The notes beneath the pieces were generated by a model, which saw only the letters and a list, made by a program, of their open reading frames with translations, was not told the origin of the DNA and did not search any database. The translations under genes and the position numbers were made by a program. Below are positions 9,661-19,820 of a stretch of 64,000 nucleotides of DNA, in pieces. Source of the DNA: Rallus limicola (Eukaryota; Chordata; Aves; Gruiformes; Rallidae); NCBI GenBank assembly GCA_022605955.1, contig JAKCOZ010000011.1:7569990-7633989 (forward strand), written 5' to 3'. Every line of letters begins with the position of its first letter. Within the stretch, counting starts at the first letter, position 1.

Positions 9661-9678
9661 GCCCCACGTTGGGCGCCA
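9661..9678 (-). promoter_or_regulatory. Primer binding site, tRNA-Lys type
   Basis: On the minus strand the sequence is TGGCGCCCAACGTGGGGC, seven bases inside the 5' LTR. It is the 18-base complement of the 3' end of tRNA-Lys(1,2), the primer used by several betaretroviruses and lentiviruses. It starts minus-strand DNA synthesis. Confidence 0.92.
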
Positions 9679-9685
9679 AAAAGAC

Positions 9686-10276
9686 TGTCGTGGTTTCACC
9701 CCGGCTTGGGCCGAGATCCACGCAGCTGCCTGCTCCTTAAAGTAAAAGAGCAGGAGAAAAGGGAAAAAGGGGAGGGGGGGGAAACAAGGGAAGGGAAAAG
9801 GAAGGGGCAAATAACTCCAAAACCAAGAAACTAAGAGGCCCGTGGGTTGGGATAAGGATAGTTTACTAAGAGAACAGAAAAAATAAAATATATACAATGC
9901 TAACAGGACTATAGAGCAAAAGAATATGAAAATATTGATACACAATGCAGTTTCTCACCGAACCACACAACTCAGGCCGTACCACCCAGAGCCGTCCCGG
10001 AACCCGACCGTCCCCCAAGACCCTCGCGTCCCGGCCGCTCGCGTCCCGGAACCGCCCCTTCTTCCTCCCATCAGCCCCCCTTTATCCTGGGCAGGACGTA
10101 ATTGGCATGGAATATTCTCTTTGGCCCATCTGGGTCACCTGTCCTGGCATTGACTGTCTGACTGCAACTAAAAACATCAGGGTGTTATCAGCACTGTTTT
10201 CATTTTAACTCCCAAACACAGCATTCCATCCGCTGCTACAAATGAAATTAACTCTATCCTGACTGAAACCAGGACA
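9686..10276 (-). repeat. 5' LTR of the endogenous retrovirus
   Basis: This 591-bp LTR drives the element. It matches the left LTR at every base I compared. A U3 CpG-rich block lies at about 9972-10067. The terminal bases are TG and CA on the element's strand. Confidence 0.93.
9883..9894 (-). promoter_or_regulatory. Candidate TATA box in 5' LTR
   Basis: On the minus strand the sequence reads TATATATTTTAT, about 380 bases into the LTR and downstream of the CpG-rich U3 block. The position suits a retroviral core promoter. No start site can be fixed from sequence alone. Confidence 0.4.
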
Positions 10277-10281
10277 GTTCA
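10277..10281. repeat. Target site duplication, right copy (GTTCA)
   Basis: This copy matches 3399-3403 exactly. Removing the element plus one copy restores a continuous pre-insertion site ...gtgttcacctg.... Confidence 0.9.
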
Positions 10282-13200
10282 CCTGTAAGCAATTTCTTCC
10301 AAGTCATCTTCTCTGGAGAGTCAGTAAATTCATGGATTTTTACAAATTGTTCTTTTTCATGTGATGAAGCTTTGAAAGAGTGCAAGGAAGAAGTTGATGA
10401 TGGCTGGCTGGACTTGTTTTCAAGATCATGGCTAATGCAATGTGAAAGCAGAAAAGAATCAGACGCTTCCCAAAAAAACAAGAACTCCTCTGGCTCAACA
10501 CCCCTTAGTTGCATAGATGGAAAAAGAAAGCTCTTCCAAATTTCCAGATCTACTGAGGCTGCCTTTGCTTGCAGTAAGAAGTGGTCCATGGTCACAGCCT
10601 CAAAACCTGCTGTATTTCATTCTGCTGCTGTTGAGCTCAGGGCAGCAGAGCAATGTGCTCTCTCAGAGCCTGTAATACACCTCTGGTCTCCAGCAAACAC
10701 TTTTCAACACAGTTTCAGCTTCAGAATGAAAACTGCCTTCAGAATCCCAGGTTTTCCTCTCCTACAAAAAAAAAAAAAAATCTCCTTTTTCCTTGGGAAT
10801 CAAACCCTTAAAAATCACATTCTTTTCATTCCATTTGACCTAGAAAGGCAAATAGGCACTATTGTTAAGATTTATGACTTAACCATTAAATCAAATCTAT
10901 TTAGAAACCAATCATTTAGGATTAGAAAATAACCCCAGGGTTTCATTCCAAGAATGCTGCCAGTAATAGCTGGAATTGACAACTCTGGCTTTGGTGCCTT
11001 TTTTTCTGGAAATAACATAATTGAATCAAAATGTGCCTATTGAAAGTTTTTATATTGGTGAAACTGTATTTTCTCATTTTAAAAAATGGCTAGTCCTGAG
11101 CCCGTGCAGTTAAGTTTTTGCAGTATCCCAAAAGAAAATGATAGCTGTGATTATCCCTAAATCATCTTCCCACACAGTCACAGACCAGAACTATGCCCAG
11201 CATTAAAACTTTTACAACACTCTTTAGCAGCTTGTGCTTCAGCATCTCTGTCTTTCCACTTAGCAGGTACAATGCAGTGGGAACAACTACCCAAAAGTCC
11301 TTTGTGTGAAGTACTTTATAAAACACATTGAAAAGACATTCTTTTGCCTGCTTCAGCAGGACTATAGGAGAATGAAACCAAAATCAATGAATGTAGGATT
11401 GGGATGAGTCTATTGATAATTCTTCTAATATTTAATATCCCATTGATGAGCAGGTGCTAGAAAGATCTGATTGCAATACACGTTTTGTGTTAGCTGAGCA
11501 TTATTTCTATGGTCTTCAGTATTTTCTTCCAGCCAGAACTGGAGTGTCTGTCCTCCTCTGAAGTCCCGTGGAAATGGAGCTGCAGTTCTGACCAGAAGAG
11601 CAGCCTCCTGTGTCTTTTCCGAAGTTCACCCTTGCTTTTCAAGAGACAAATAAATGTTCTGGGCTGCTGGCAAGAAGGAAATGTCCAGTGCTTGTGCTGC
11701 AACATGCAGTCACCAACATCTGCTGAAGAGAGAGCATGCCATCGTGTGGTAGTACAGCCTTAAGACAACAGTGTAATTTTCATTGTATAGATGTAACCGA
11801 AGATAAAGGTACAGGGAAAGAGGATGCTCTAGATCCCGCCAGTTTCCCTGCTGCCTCTAATTCACTGAAAGATGTCTCAAGATGTCTGTCCTATTTCTTC
11901 TCTTCAGCCAGAGCTTTTGGAGGCCACCACCAGCAAAAAGCATACTGAAAGCTGAATTGCCACCATGAAGATGTGACTTGGTCCCCTCTGATGCTGGAAA
12001 GACCCCTTAAAACTGCTATCACCTTTTCCAAAATCACTGTGATGAGGAGGGTGGTTTCTTCATGCCACGAGCCTGGCCAGCATTAGGGAGCACAGCTCTA
12101 TTCACAGACAGGGCCCATTGGCTTTCACCTCTCCACTGCACCTGCATGGAGCTGGACAGAGCATGGAGCTGGACAGAGCACTATGCTCTGTCCTCTGCAC
12201 CAGCCCTTCATGACATCTCTTGGTCACCACAGAGATGGGAGTAGCCAGCCAATATGGTTCTGCTCAGAAGCTCTTGGAAAGTGAACCATTTAGGGTGAAG
12301 GTTCACTCTGGCTGTCCGAGGGGCCAAAGTAGCTTGAGCTTACCTACAAATGGCTGAACCCTACTTGACTTGTGCTTCTCCTGACTATCTGGTGCCCTCA
12401 TATGGTCCCTTCCAAAAGAGCCTGGAAAATGAAGGACATTGCCATGGAGGAAGGGCTGCAAACAGGACTTTCACAGGCCCTGCAAAGTAGGACCATGAGG
12501 ATGTCTGATGTCATGTGCTACTGTCAGAAAGACAAGCTCAGATGATGATTACTCATGTGGACTTTACCCATGTGGAAAGTAGACATAACCACAAGATAGC
12601 ATCTGATGTTGATAATGTTACTGACTTGCATACCATAGAATTCCCAACATCTCATTTTGTCTTCTGTCAGTGATATTCAATTATAACAGTTCTGCAGAGC
12701 TTCTTAGAAAAATGAAAATGTGCTTAATGCATTGGTGAGCAAGGATGGAGAAAAAAGACCCAAAACAGGATACAGGTGTCACCAGAGGGGAGGTGGGAAG
12801 GACTGCTGGGGGAAATGATTTGTCGTTCAGTAAGTTTTTGGATGTGAGATAGCTGTACAAATCAGAGGCACTTTCCAGACTTTGCAAGAAGTTGACACAC
12901 CCTTAAAGGGTGATGTCTATGAATACTTTCTTGCCTGAGACATTTCCATCATCTCCAGACAGATTGTTTTAAATCTAATCCTTGAACCACTGCACTATTG
13001 ATTGCAGGCAGCCACAGAGAAAGTAATTTGATCTATCTTATTCCTCTCACAATCTCCTCTCCCCCTCTTTCACCTTCAAAAAGCTTCCCCTCTGATTTCC
13101 CTCTAGTCTGTCTCCATGTCCAGCTGACCCCTTAGGGTAACCACAGGGGAGGAAAAGCAACCCAGAAGATACAGTATTTCCTTCCTCCCCCTAGATGGTG

Positions 13201-13370
13201 CCATGGGCTTTCCCTGGGTTAATTAACACCTCCTAATCCAGTCAATCCAGTCTCGGGTGGAGTGGGATTCACCCAAATGCAGGTAGACTTCAGTGGCTGC
13301 TCTGGGAGAGGCTGCGTTGCCTTGTGCTCAAGGGACGATATGTGGATAGGAAACATAATAGAAGGATTAA

Positions 13371-13372
<2 letters not shown>
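10282..13372. other. Intergenic, no gene recognised
   Basis: Only short chance frames are present on either strand. One small tandem duplication with a hairpin lies at 12145-12193. No repeat family is recognised in the rest. Confidence 0.55.
12145..12193. repeat. 17-bp tandem duplication and hairpin
   Basis: The unit catggagctggacagag occurs twice in tandem (12145-12161, 12162-12178). Its second copy forms a perfect 10-bp stem with the following bases (ggacagagca, loop cta, tgctctgtcc; 12171-12193). Confidence 0.85.

Positions 13373-13400
<28 letters not shown>
13373..13400 (-). repeat. Poly(T) run of 28 (poly(A) on minus strand)
   Basis: An uninterrupted run of 28 T lies about 58 bp beyond the 3' end of a minus-strand CR1 fragment. 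It could be the poly(A) of a retrocopy that read through the CR1, or a simple homopolymer. Confidence 0.85.
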
Positions 13401-13403
<3 letters not shown>

Positions 13404-13458
13404 TGAGTGCCGCTGGATTCCCTTCTCTGTTGGAAGATCTTTGATATCTTTTTTTTCA

Positions 13459-13555
13459 GGGAATCCCAAACTGGTTTCTGTGGGAAGGGACCTCAAAGCC
13501 CATCTAGTTCCAGCCCCCTGCTGTGGGCAAGGACACCCTCCACTAGACCAGGTTG
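13459..13555 (-). mobile_element. CR1 LINE fragment, degraded
   Basis: The phrase gggaagggacctcaaagcccatctagttcc, followed by ccctgctgtgggcaaggacaccctccactagaccaggttg, is the reverse complement of the CR1 3' region. The terminal octamer repeat is eroded. Confidence 0.75.
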
Positions 13556-14618
13556 AAATACAGGTAGTTCCTCCTGGCCTAAAGTGGATATCTGAAATAT
13601 GGCAGTGCTGCCACTACCAGCAAAGCCCTGTTTCTCTCCAGGGACAGGAAAGGGAGGCCGAATTAAGGAGTTCAGGTGTGAGCCTGCATGGCTGACACCT
13701 GAAGCTAGGTGAGATGTATAGCATCTAAAAGTTCCAAAGCACCTAAATGGCATTTACTTGCTCTAAATACAAGGCAAAACACAGGTGAAACACAGACAAA
13801 ATCAAAACACAGCATCATTTTTTTGGTGTTAAACCATGAAGGACATTGCAATCCCAGGCCACAGGAGTGCTGGGTTTATTTTAATAATAAAAAGATCAAT
13901 TCTGGGCCAAATTAATCCTGACCTGGAGAGGGTTCAGGTGTGGAGCAGAGCCCAGTTTCAGTGGTTGAGTCTTTCTTTGCTGGCCTGAAGAGTGACCCCC
14001 ATGAGACCCACAGAATCCTTCCGTTTATTCCTGCCTAGACCCGCTCAGCTTTGACATGTTATTATGCCCAGAGAAGATGATGGAGAGTCAGGCCTGAGGC
14101 TTGTAGTTCTTTGCATGTCACAGTGAGCTGGAGGGAGCACAGCTGTGGGCAGAGACCACGAGAAAGCTGTCCCCAGCTCCCAGGCACTCCTGGGATGGCG
14201 ATTGCAACACATCCCACTAAGGGGTGCACTTCACCACCACATTTGCTCTTCACACTTCCTTAGATAGGTGTCACAGGGCAGTAAGAATAAACATACCTTG
14301 CCATGAAAAGGTGTGTTAGGGTAGCATTACGCTGGAAACTAGCAGCTGCAGTTTTAACAGGAACACAGTCTACCTTCATATTTTTTTTCTTTTTTCTCTT
14401 TTTTTTTTTTTTCTGGAAAATGCATGAATTTCTGTTCCCTGTGCTGTTCTGAAGCAGCAGCATCTGTAACGTTTCTCCTCTGTCAGGGAGCAGGAGGAAA
14501 TTTCTTGTCACCCAGTGGCAATATGCAACTTTTATGTGCATGGGAAAGCAATAAAAATGATTGTTTCTGAACTGAACTGAAAGTCCTTTGGCTGGAGTTT
14601 GAAGCAGAAGGATTCACC
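13556..14618. other. Intergenic, no gene recognised
   Basis: There is no protein-like frame. A poly(T)-rich run occurs near 14378-14413. Nothing else is recognised. Confidence 0.5.
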
Positions 14619-14790
14619 AGAATAGGCTGCCCAGGAGGGTTGTGGAGTCTCCTTCTCTGGAGATATTCAAGACCTGTCTGGACGCAGACCCATGTGACCT
14701 GTCCTAGGGAACCTGCTTTGGCAGAGGCATTGGACACGATGAACTCTGGAGGTCTCTTCCAACCCCTATGATTCTGTGGTTCTGTGATGT
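14619..14790 (+). mobile_element. CR1 LINE 3' fragment
   Basis: It reads gaataggctgcccaggagggttgtggagtctcc..., then cttccaacccctatgattctgtggttctgtg at the 3' end. This is the standard CR1 tail on the plus strand. Confidence 0.88.
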
Positions 14791-15382
14791 GTGGGCAGCA
14801 CTGCTTCCTAACCTGTAGAGGAGGGGACCACTACGCAGTGGTCCAGTAGCTGCCTTGGGCAGGGCATTTACTCACATTTTATTTTACCTGCATGGAAACA
14901 AGGGTCTTAACACAAATTGTTTTCACAGAAGTCTTGTGATATTTAATTAGATGATCTTGTAAAATTCAAGGGAGCTCTGAACAGCAGAATGGAGGTATCT
15001 TCATCTGATGGGCAAGTATTAAAGCAGAGACTTGGGGACGCCACTAACAGAGCCCTGCATACAGCCCTGACACAGCTTGTTTTTAAAACCATGTTAAAAA
15101 CCCAGTGGCATTAAGCATGGAAAAGAGCCAGAGATTCAAGGGCTGTGAAAAAATGTCTTTAAGAATTTATTGTGTGTAAAGTGCTTGACAGAATTTGAGA
15201 GTACAAATACATTTCTGAGAGAAGAGCAGAACACACTAGCAGGCTTTTGGAACCCTTGAGAAGATCATCATAGGGACCAGTATGTGGAAACTAAATCACA
15301 GTATCACAGAAAGCTGAAGAATTACAAATGAGAAGCTGGCATGTCTGCTAACAGTGAACGTGTCTAACCACTGTGCAAGATA

Positions 15383-15434
15383 ACAGAATCATAAAATCCT
15401 CAAAGACCCCTAAGTTCATTGAGTCCAACAGGAG
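15383..15434 (-). mobile_element. CR1 LINE short 3' remnant
   Basis: The sequence acagaatcataaaatcctcaaag...cattgagtccaaca matches the reverse complement of the last 50 bases of CR1. It is short and diverged. Confidence 0.6.
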
Positions 15435-16022
15435 GAGTGGTGACCACCCTGCACTGCAAATCTTGGGAGCAGTGCTTGGGAGTGTTGAGCATCAGCCAAG
15501 CACAAGTTGCAGGCGTGCTCCAGGCTTGCTGCCGGCCTCACAGGCTGAAATGTAAAGGCTAGGGATAGAAGAGATCAGCTTAGCCGAGCTCAAGACTGGT
15601 CCTGGCCTTAATCAACTTGCACTCCTGAATCTAGGCCAGGTTAAGATAGTGCATTTTGTGAGGAAACAAACAGATGCCCAGTCCTCCATCTCTGAGAAAT
15701 ATATTCTGCTGTAGGACACAGGGGGACAAAGAGAAACTCAAGTTACCTAGTAACTATCCTCAGTGGCAAGTTAACTGTCATTTACCTGGCATGGTGGGGA
15801 AGGAAGGCTGGTGGGATCATTAAACCTGTGTGATTGGCTGCTTCAGTAATCCACTGGAAACTCAGGAAATACATATGAGCCATAATGAGATGAAAAGATT
15901 TTCCTTCCCTTGTTGTGACCCAGTAATGAAAGAGCAGGGCTGGTTTGCTGATGGGAACGTTAAGTGCTGCGATTCTTGAGTGAGACAAGGTTTGTGGTGA
16001 GAGTTAAGATCATGTATTATGT
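15435..16022. other. Intergenic, no gene recognised
   Basis: No coding or repeat signal is seen up to the start of the solo LTR. Confidence 0.5.
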
Positions 16023-16628
16023 TGTTCTGGTTTTGGCTAGCATACTTAACTTTCTTTCTAGCAGCGGGTGGCATGCCGTGTTTGGGAGTGAGGATGAGAG
16101 CAGTGCTGACAATACACTGATGGTCTAGTTGTTGCCGAGCAGTCAAGGACTGCTCACTTGTTCATACTGCCCTGCTAAGGAGAAGCAGGGGGGTCACCCA
16201 GTGAGCTGGGAGGGGACACAGCCAGGACAGGTGACCCAAACTGAACAAGAGGGTATTCCATGCCAATTATGTCATGAACAGCATAAGGAGGGCCTGGGGG
16301 GGAGGCGGGAGGAGAGTATGGTCTAGGACGTGCCATTCTGGGGACAGTCCAGCTTCAGGATGGCTCAGAGCTGTGAGGCCTGAGTTGTGTGGTTCTGTGA
16401 GAAACTGCATCATGCATCACTAGTTCTGTGTATTTTGCTGTAAAGTCCTGTTACTGTTATATCTCACTCTCTGCTGTCCCAGTAAACTGTCCTTATCCCA
16501 ACCCATAAGGTTTGGGGTTTGTTTTTTTTGTTTTCTTTTCCTTCCTCTCCTCCCAGTTGCCCCCCTCCACCCTCTTAGAGAGAGCAGCTGTGTGGTGTTC
16601 ATCTTTTGGCTACAGCAAAACCACGACA
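16023..16628 (+). mobile_element. Solo LTR related to the full-length retrovirus
   Basis: It starts TGTTCTGGTTTTGGCTAG and ends AAAACCACGACA. It shares with the full element's LTR, in the same order, the phrases gcagcgg.tgg, tgtttgggag, cagtgctga, gacaggtgaccca, attccatgccaatta and agtaaact.tccttatcccaaccca. About 606 bp long, it lies in the opposite orientation to the full-length element and is clearly diverged. Flanking TATGT and TAGGT could be a 5-bp target duplication with one mismatch. No internal retroviral sequence is attached, so it is a recombined solo LTR. Confidence 0.82.
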
Positions 16629-18374
16629 TAGGTCAACAAGTACAGCTGGAGAAAGTAGCTGGATGTTCAGGCAAGGAGATACTTCTTCAAGGTTAAGATC
16701 AGAGCTTGTTTCTTTTTACCACCTGTAGCATCTGGTCACCTTAAGAATATTATCTCTGCCCTTAAACTCTGTCCCAGTTGTGTCCTCAAATCATGGCAGC
16801 TAAATGAACTCTAACCTGGGAGACTTCAGAGGCCATTTCCACTTCATTCAGTCTCTGTATCTTCCAAATTAGGTATTCATTTACACAAACCTCTCAGAAA
16901 TAACACTCCCCACCACCACTGTGATATGAACTCCTCAATATATTTACACAGCTCAGCTTTGCTGTGGCAAACACCATCCCACTCCCTTTGGCTGTATCCA
17001 CCATGTGCAGTACAAGGCCAAGCTGGAGAGCAAAGGCAGGGCTGGCTAAGGAGCAGCCTAGCCACTATGCCCAAAGAAGATGCCTGCATAGCAGCTGTGC
17101 AGGCACTTCACCCTTCTGTGAAGCCAGCATGGCCAAACCAGCTTGGGCATCTCAGAGCCTTGGAAGGTCCTGATCCTAACCTCATTTTTGCCAGCACATT
17201 TTCAGTCACCACGGTGACTCAGAGCTCAGATGCCCTGCTTTGTCCTGCAGAGATGTGGCGTTTGACACACATAACCTGCCTTGAGTATCCCCTGCATTTA
17301 ATCTCATAGAAGGCACTACACTCTTTCTGCTGGTTGTCCTTCTCCTCTCTCCAGCTTGCCCAAAACTGTCTGAAAACATGACTTATTACAGCCAGCTCCT
17401 CTCCACGTTTCCACGCAGAGAAAGGTGCACTGAGCATGCCAGGTTATAACCAGAGCACTCAAATCTGTCAATGGCTGTCAGAAGAACAGACAGGCTAGCG
17501 AAATACCCACCTGAATGTAGCTACTGTATTTTCTGAGAGACCATTTCTTTCTGCAGAACCCATAAAACGTGTGCTGCAGCTGTAGCAGACCTCCTTAGGG
17601 ACGAACAGCATCTGAAAGCGTACCTTGATGCCGGGAAAGCAAGTTCAAAGGCGTCCAGCTCTCTCCAGAGGATACAGCTATGTTAGACCCTGCTGGATAG
17701 AAGACTAGGTACCTGTTTTAGCACCAATTTATTACAAAGAGCTTTTTCTGCCTCGAGGCAGTAATTTGCTGAAGCACATAAGACACATTTCCCATTGGCA
17801 GGATGAAAAGAAAACTTTCACCCCATTTTTTTTTTTGCAAAACACTACATTATGTCATCTCTGAAAAGAGCTCTATTGTATGTGTGGGCCATGGCAAATA
17901 CGTCAGGAAGAGGAATGAAATGATAACTTGTGGTGTTTGTTTAAACACCCCTTAACCCCGCATGTCCGGGATTTCAGATGAATTCCAAAGTCTGGCTTAT
18001 ACCAGATGCCTTGAATTTCCATCAGTGGGTGTCGTGTGGCTTTCTTGGTGTGTTTTCTGGGGAAGTGCCTTATCCATTTTTGTTTACTTTATAGCAAGAT
18101 GGGGAGTTCAAGACAAAATCCTTAATTTTCCTCTCCTAGACAGATGGTGTGCTGTGTGGGTTTCCCCTTTGTACACATTGGTGAGTATTTTTCATCTAGG
18201 TTACAACTTGGAAAGAGACAGCAAAAAGCAAATTAGGTTTTACCTAGGTGAATTCTTTCTCTCATTTCCTCCAAATTTGCAACAGTGACATTAACATGGT
18301 TTGCTTTTAATATATACTGCTAGAAGTGAGAGAAGAATGGGCCCTTGAAGAGTCAGTTTTAATTCTAAATTCTT
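16629..18374. other. Intergenic, no gene recognised
   Basis: Several overlapping short frames occur, none with domain-like content. Nothing else is recognised. Confidence 0.5.
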
Positions 18375-18432
18375 TGGGGGTTGGACTTGATGGTTTCTTG
18401 AGGTTTGATGGTTTCCAACCCCTACAATTCTA
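18375..18432 (+). mobile_element. CR1 LINE short 3' remnant
   Basis: The sequence gggggttggacttgatggttt...tttccaacccctacaattct is the last part of a CR1 on the plus strand. Confidence 0.7.
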
Positions 18433-19466
18433 GTGGGAAAATCCTATTCTGCAGGAAAATGAGAGCTCACAGAGATATTAGCTTTCCCTAAAGACAAATT
18501 TTAATATTTTGCTCAGAAATGTCATCAGTAATTCTTGCTGAATCTAAAACTCACCATCAATGACTGACTTTTTAAAATCAGTAAGTCTGTAAAAAGCCCA
18601 GGACAGTTTGGAAGATGCTCACTTATAACTGGAGTTCACACATTTATCGTCCTACCCACTCCTCTGGATCACCAAACAGGGGAATTTATTTATTGTTTAA
18701 CAACTGGACTACGCAAGCTAATGCAGCAGATACAATTTAACAATTAAAATCACAGGCATTACTCTATATAAGCTGTGAAATTGTTTCTCACTTGTTCTGT
18801 CAAAGTCATAGCCTTCGCAATCTGGTAACTTGCTGAGAATTGCTGTTAGCTCTTAATAAGACCTGGGGGAACTGAGTAATTTGCTGTGTTGATTAACACG
18901 CATTAGGTAGAGGGACAATAATTCTCTTGTAATAAAAGCTGTGATTTAGCAGATAAGAGCACAGAGTAGAGAGTAGGTATGCAAGTCTGAATCTGCACAT
19001 CAGTTTTACATCCGTGTCTTTCATGGCTGCTTTGGTTGCTCACTACCTTTTACTGTCAGCTGCCACCCATTCAGATGCCAGGGTAACAGCCTCAGTGCCC
19101 GCCTTCAAGCACGGGATGTAGATATTTTCTAGTATTTTCCTAATCTGCTTGGCATCACTTCACCACAGTGGTGGTTTCCATGCGTGGACCTCTGGACTTC
19201 CAGGATGGATTCTGAGGGGCGTTGCTGTGACGCACAGTGCAGAGCAGCAGCATTTTATTCCCTCTGGGATGTGGATAATCCACATTTATGCATCTGGGAG
19301 CAGGCTTTTCTCTCGAGCGGCTGCTATTCTGCAAGCTGGTCAGGAGCCACAGATTACATGGGGCACAGGGCATTTCCACAAGCTGGAGGATTTTCTATCT
19401 GTATGATCCAGCCAAGGAACTGCTGGAGAAGGATAGCAAAAGCTGTGACAAACCGGCAGAAAGTGA
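18433..19466. other. Intergenic, no gene recognised
   Basis: An AT-rich, low-CpG stretch near 18820-18960 rich in homeodomain-like TAAT and GATTAA words could be regulatory. Conservation cannot be judged from one sequence. Confidence 0.4.
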
Positions 19467-19820
19467 GAGAGGGGTGATCTCATCTGTCTACAAATATGTA
19501 AAAGGTGGGAGTCAGGAGGATGGGGCCAGGCTCTTCTCAGGGATGGCCAGTGATAGGACAAGGGGCAACGGGTGCAGCTGGAGCAGAGGAAGTTCCATGT
19601 GAATGTAAGGAGGAACTTTTTCCCTGTGAGGGTGACAGAGCCCTGGGACAGGCTGCCCAGAGAGGTTGTGGAGTCTCCTTCTCTGGAGACATTCAAACCC
19701 ACCTGGATGTGTCCCTGTGTGATCTAGTCTGGGTGATGCTGCTCTGGCAGGGGGGTTGGAGTAGATGATCTTTCAAGGTCCCTTCCAACCCCTGGCATTC
19801 TGTGATTCTGTGATTGTGTG
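19467..19820 (+). mobile_element. CR1 LINE 3' fragment, about 350 bp
   Basis: It contains the CR1 body (tacaaatatgtaaaaggtggg, ggccagtgataggacaagggg, cagagccctgggacaggctg, ttctctggagacattcaaac) and the tail cttccaacccctggcattctgtgattctgtga. It closely resembles the copy at 46214-46530. Confidence 0.92.

Larger units (their letters stand above)
3404..10276 (-). mobile_element. Full-length ERVL-like endogenous retrovirus, env-less
   Basis: The element is 6,873 bp and is transcribed from right to left. In transcription order it has a 5' LTR (10276-9686), a tRNA-Lys primer binding site (9678-9661), gag (9567-7687), pol (7686-4492), a 500-bp non-coding tail, a purine-rich tract (4010-3995) and a 3' LTR (3994-3404). 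The ends are TG...CA and a 5-bp target duplication flanks it. The LTRs match base for base in my side-by-side reading, so the insertion is recent. Pol order (PR-RT-RH-IN), lack of env and the 5-bp duplication point to class III/ERVL. The Lys-type primer site differs from the Leu site for which human HERV-L is named. No frameshift is seen in gag or pol, and one in-frame TAG separates them. Confidence 0.93.

Noticed and set aside
18820..18960. AT-rich block that might be a conserved non-coding element
   Set aside because: Conservation cannot be judged from one sequence. It is mentioned only in the interval note.
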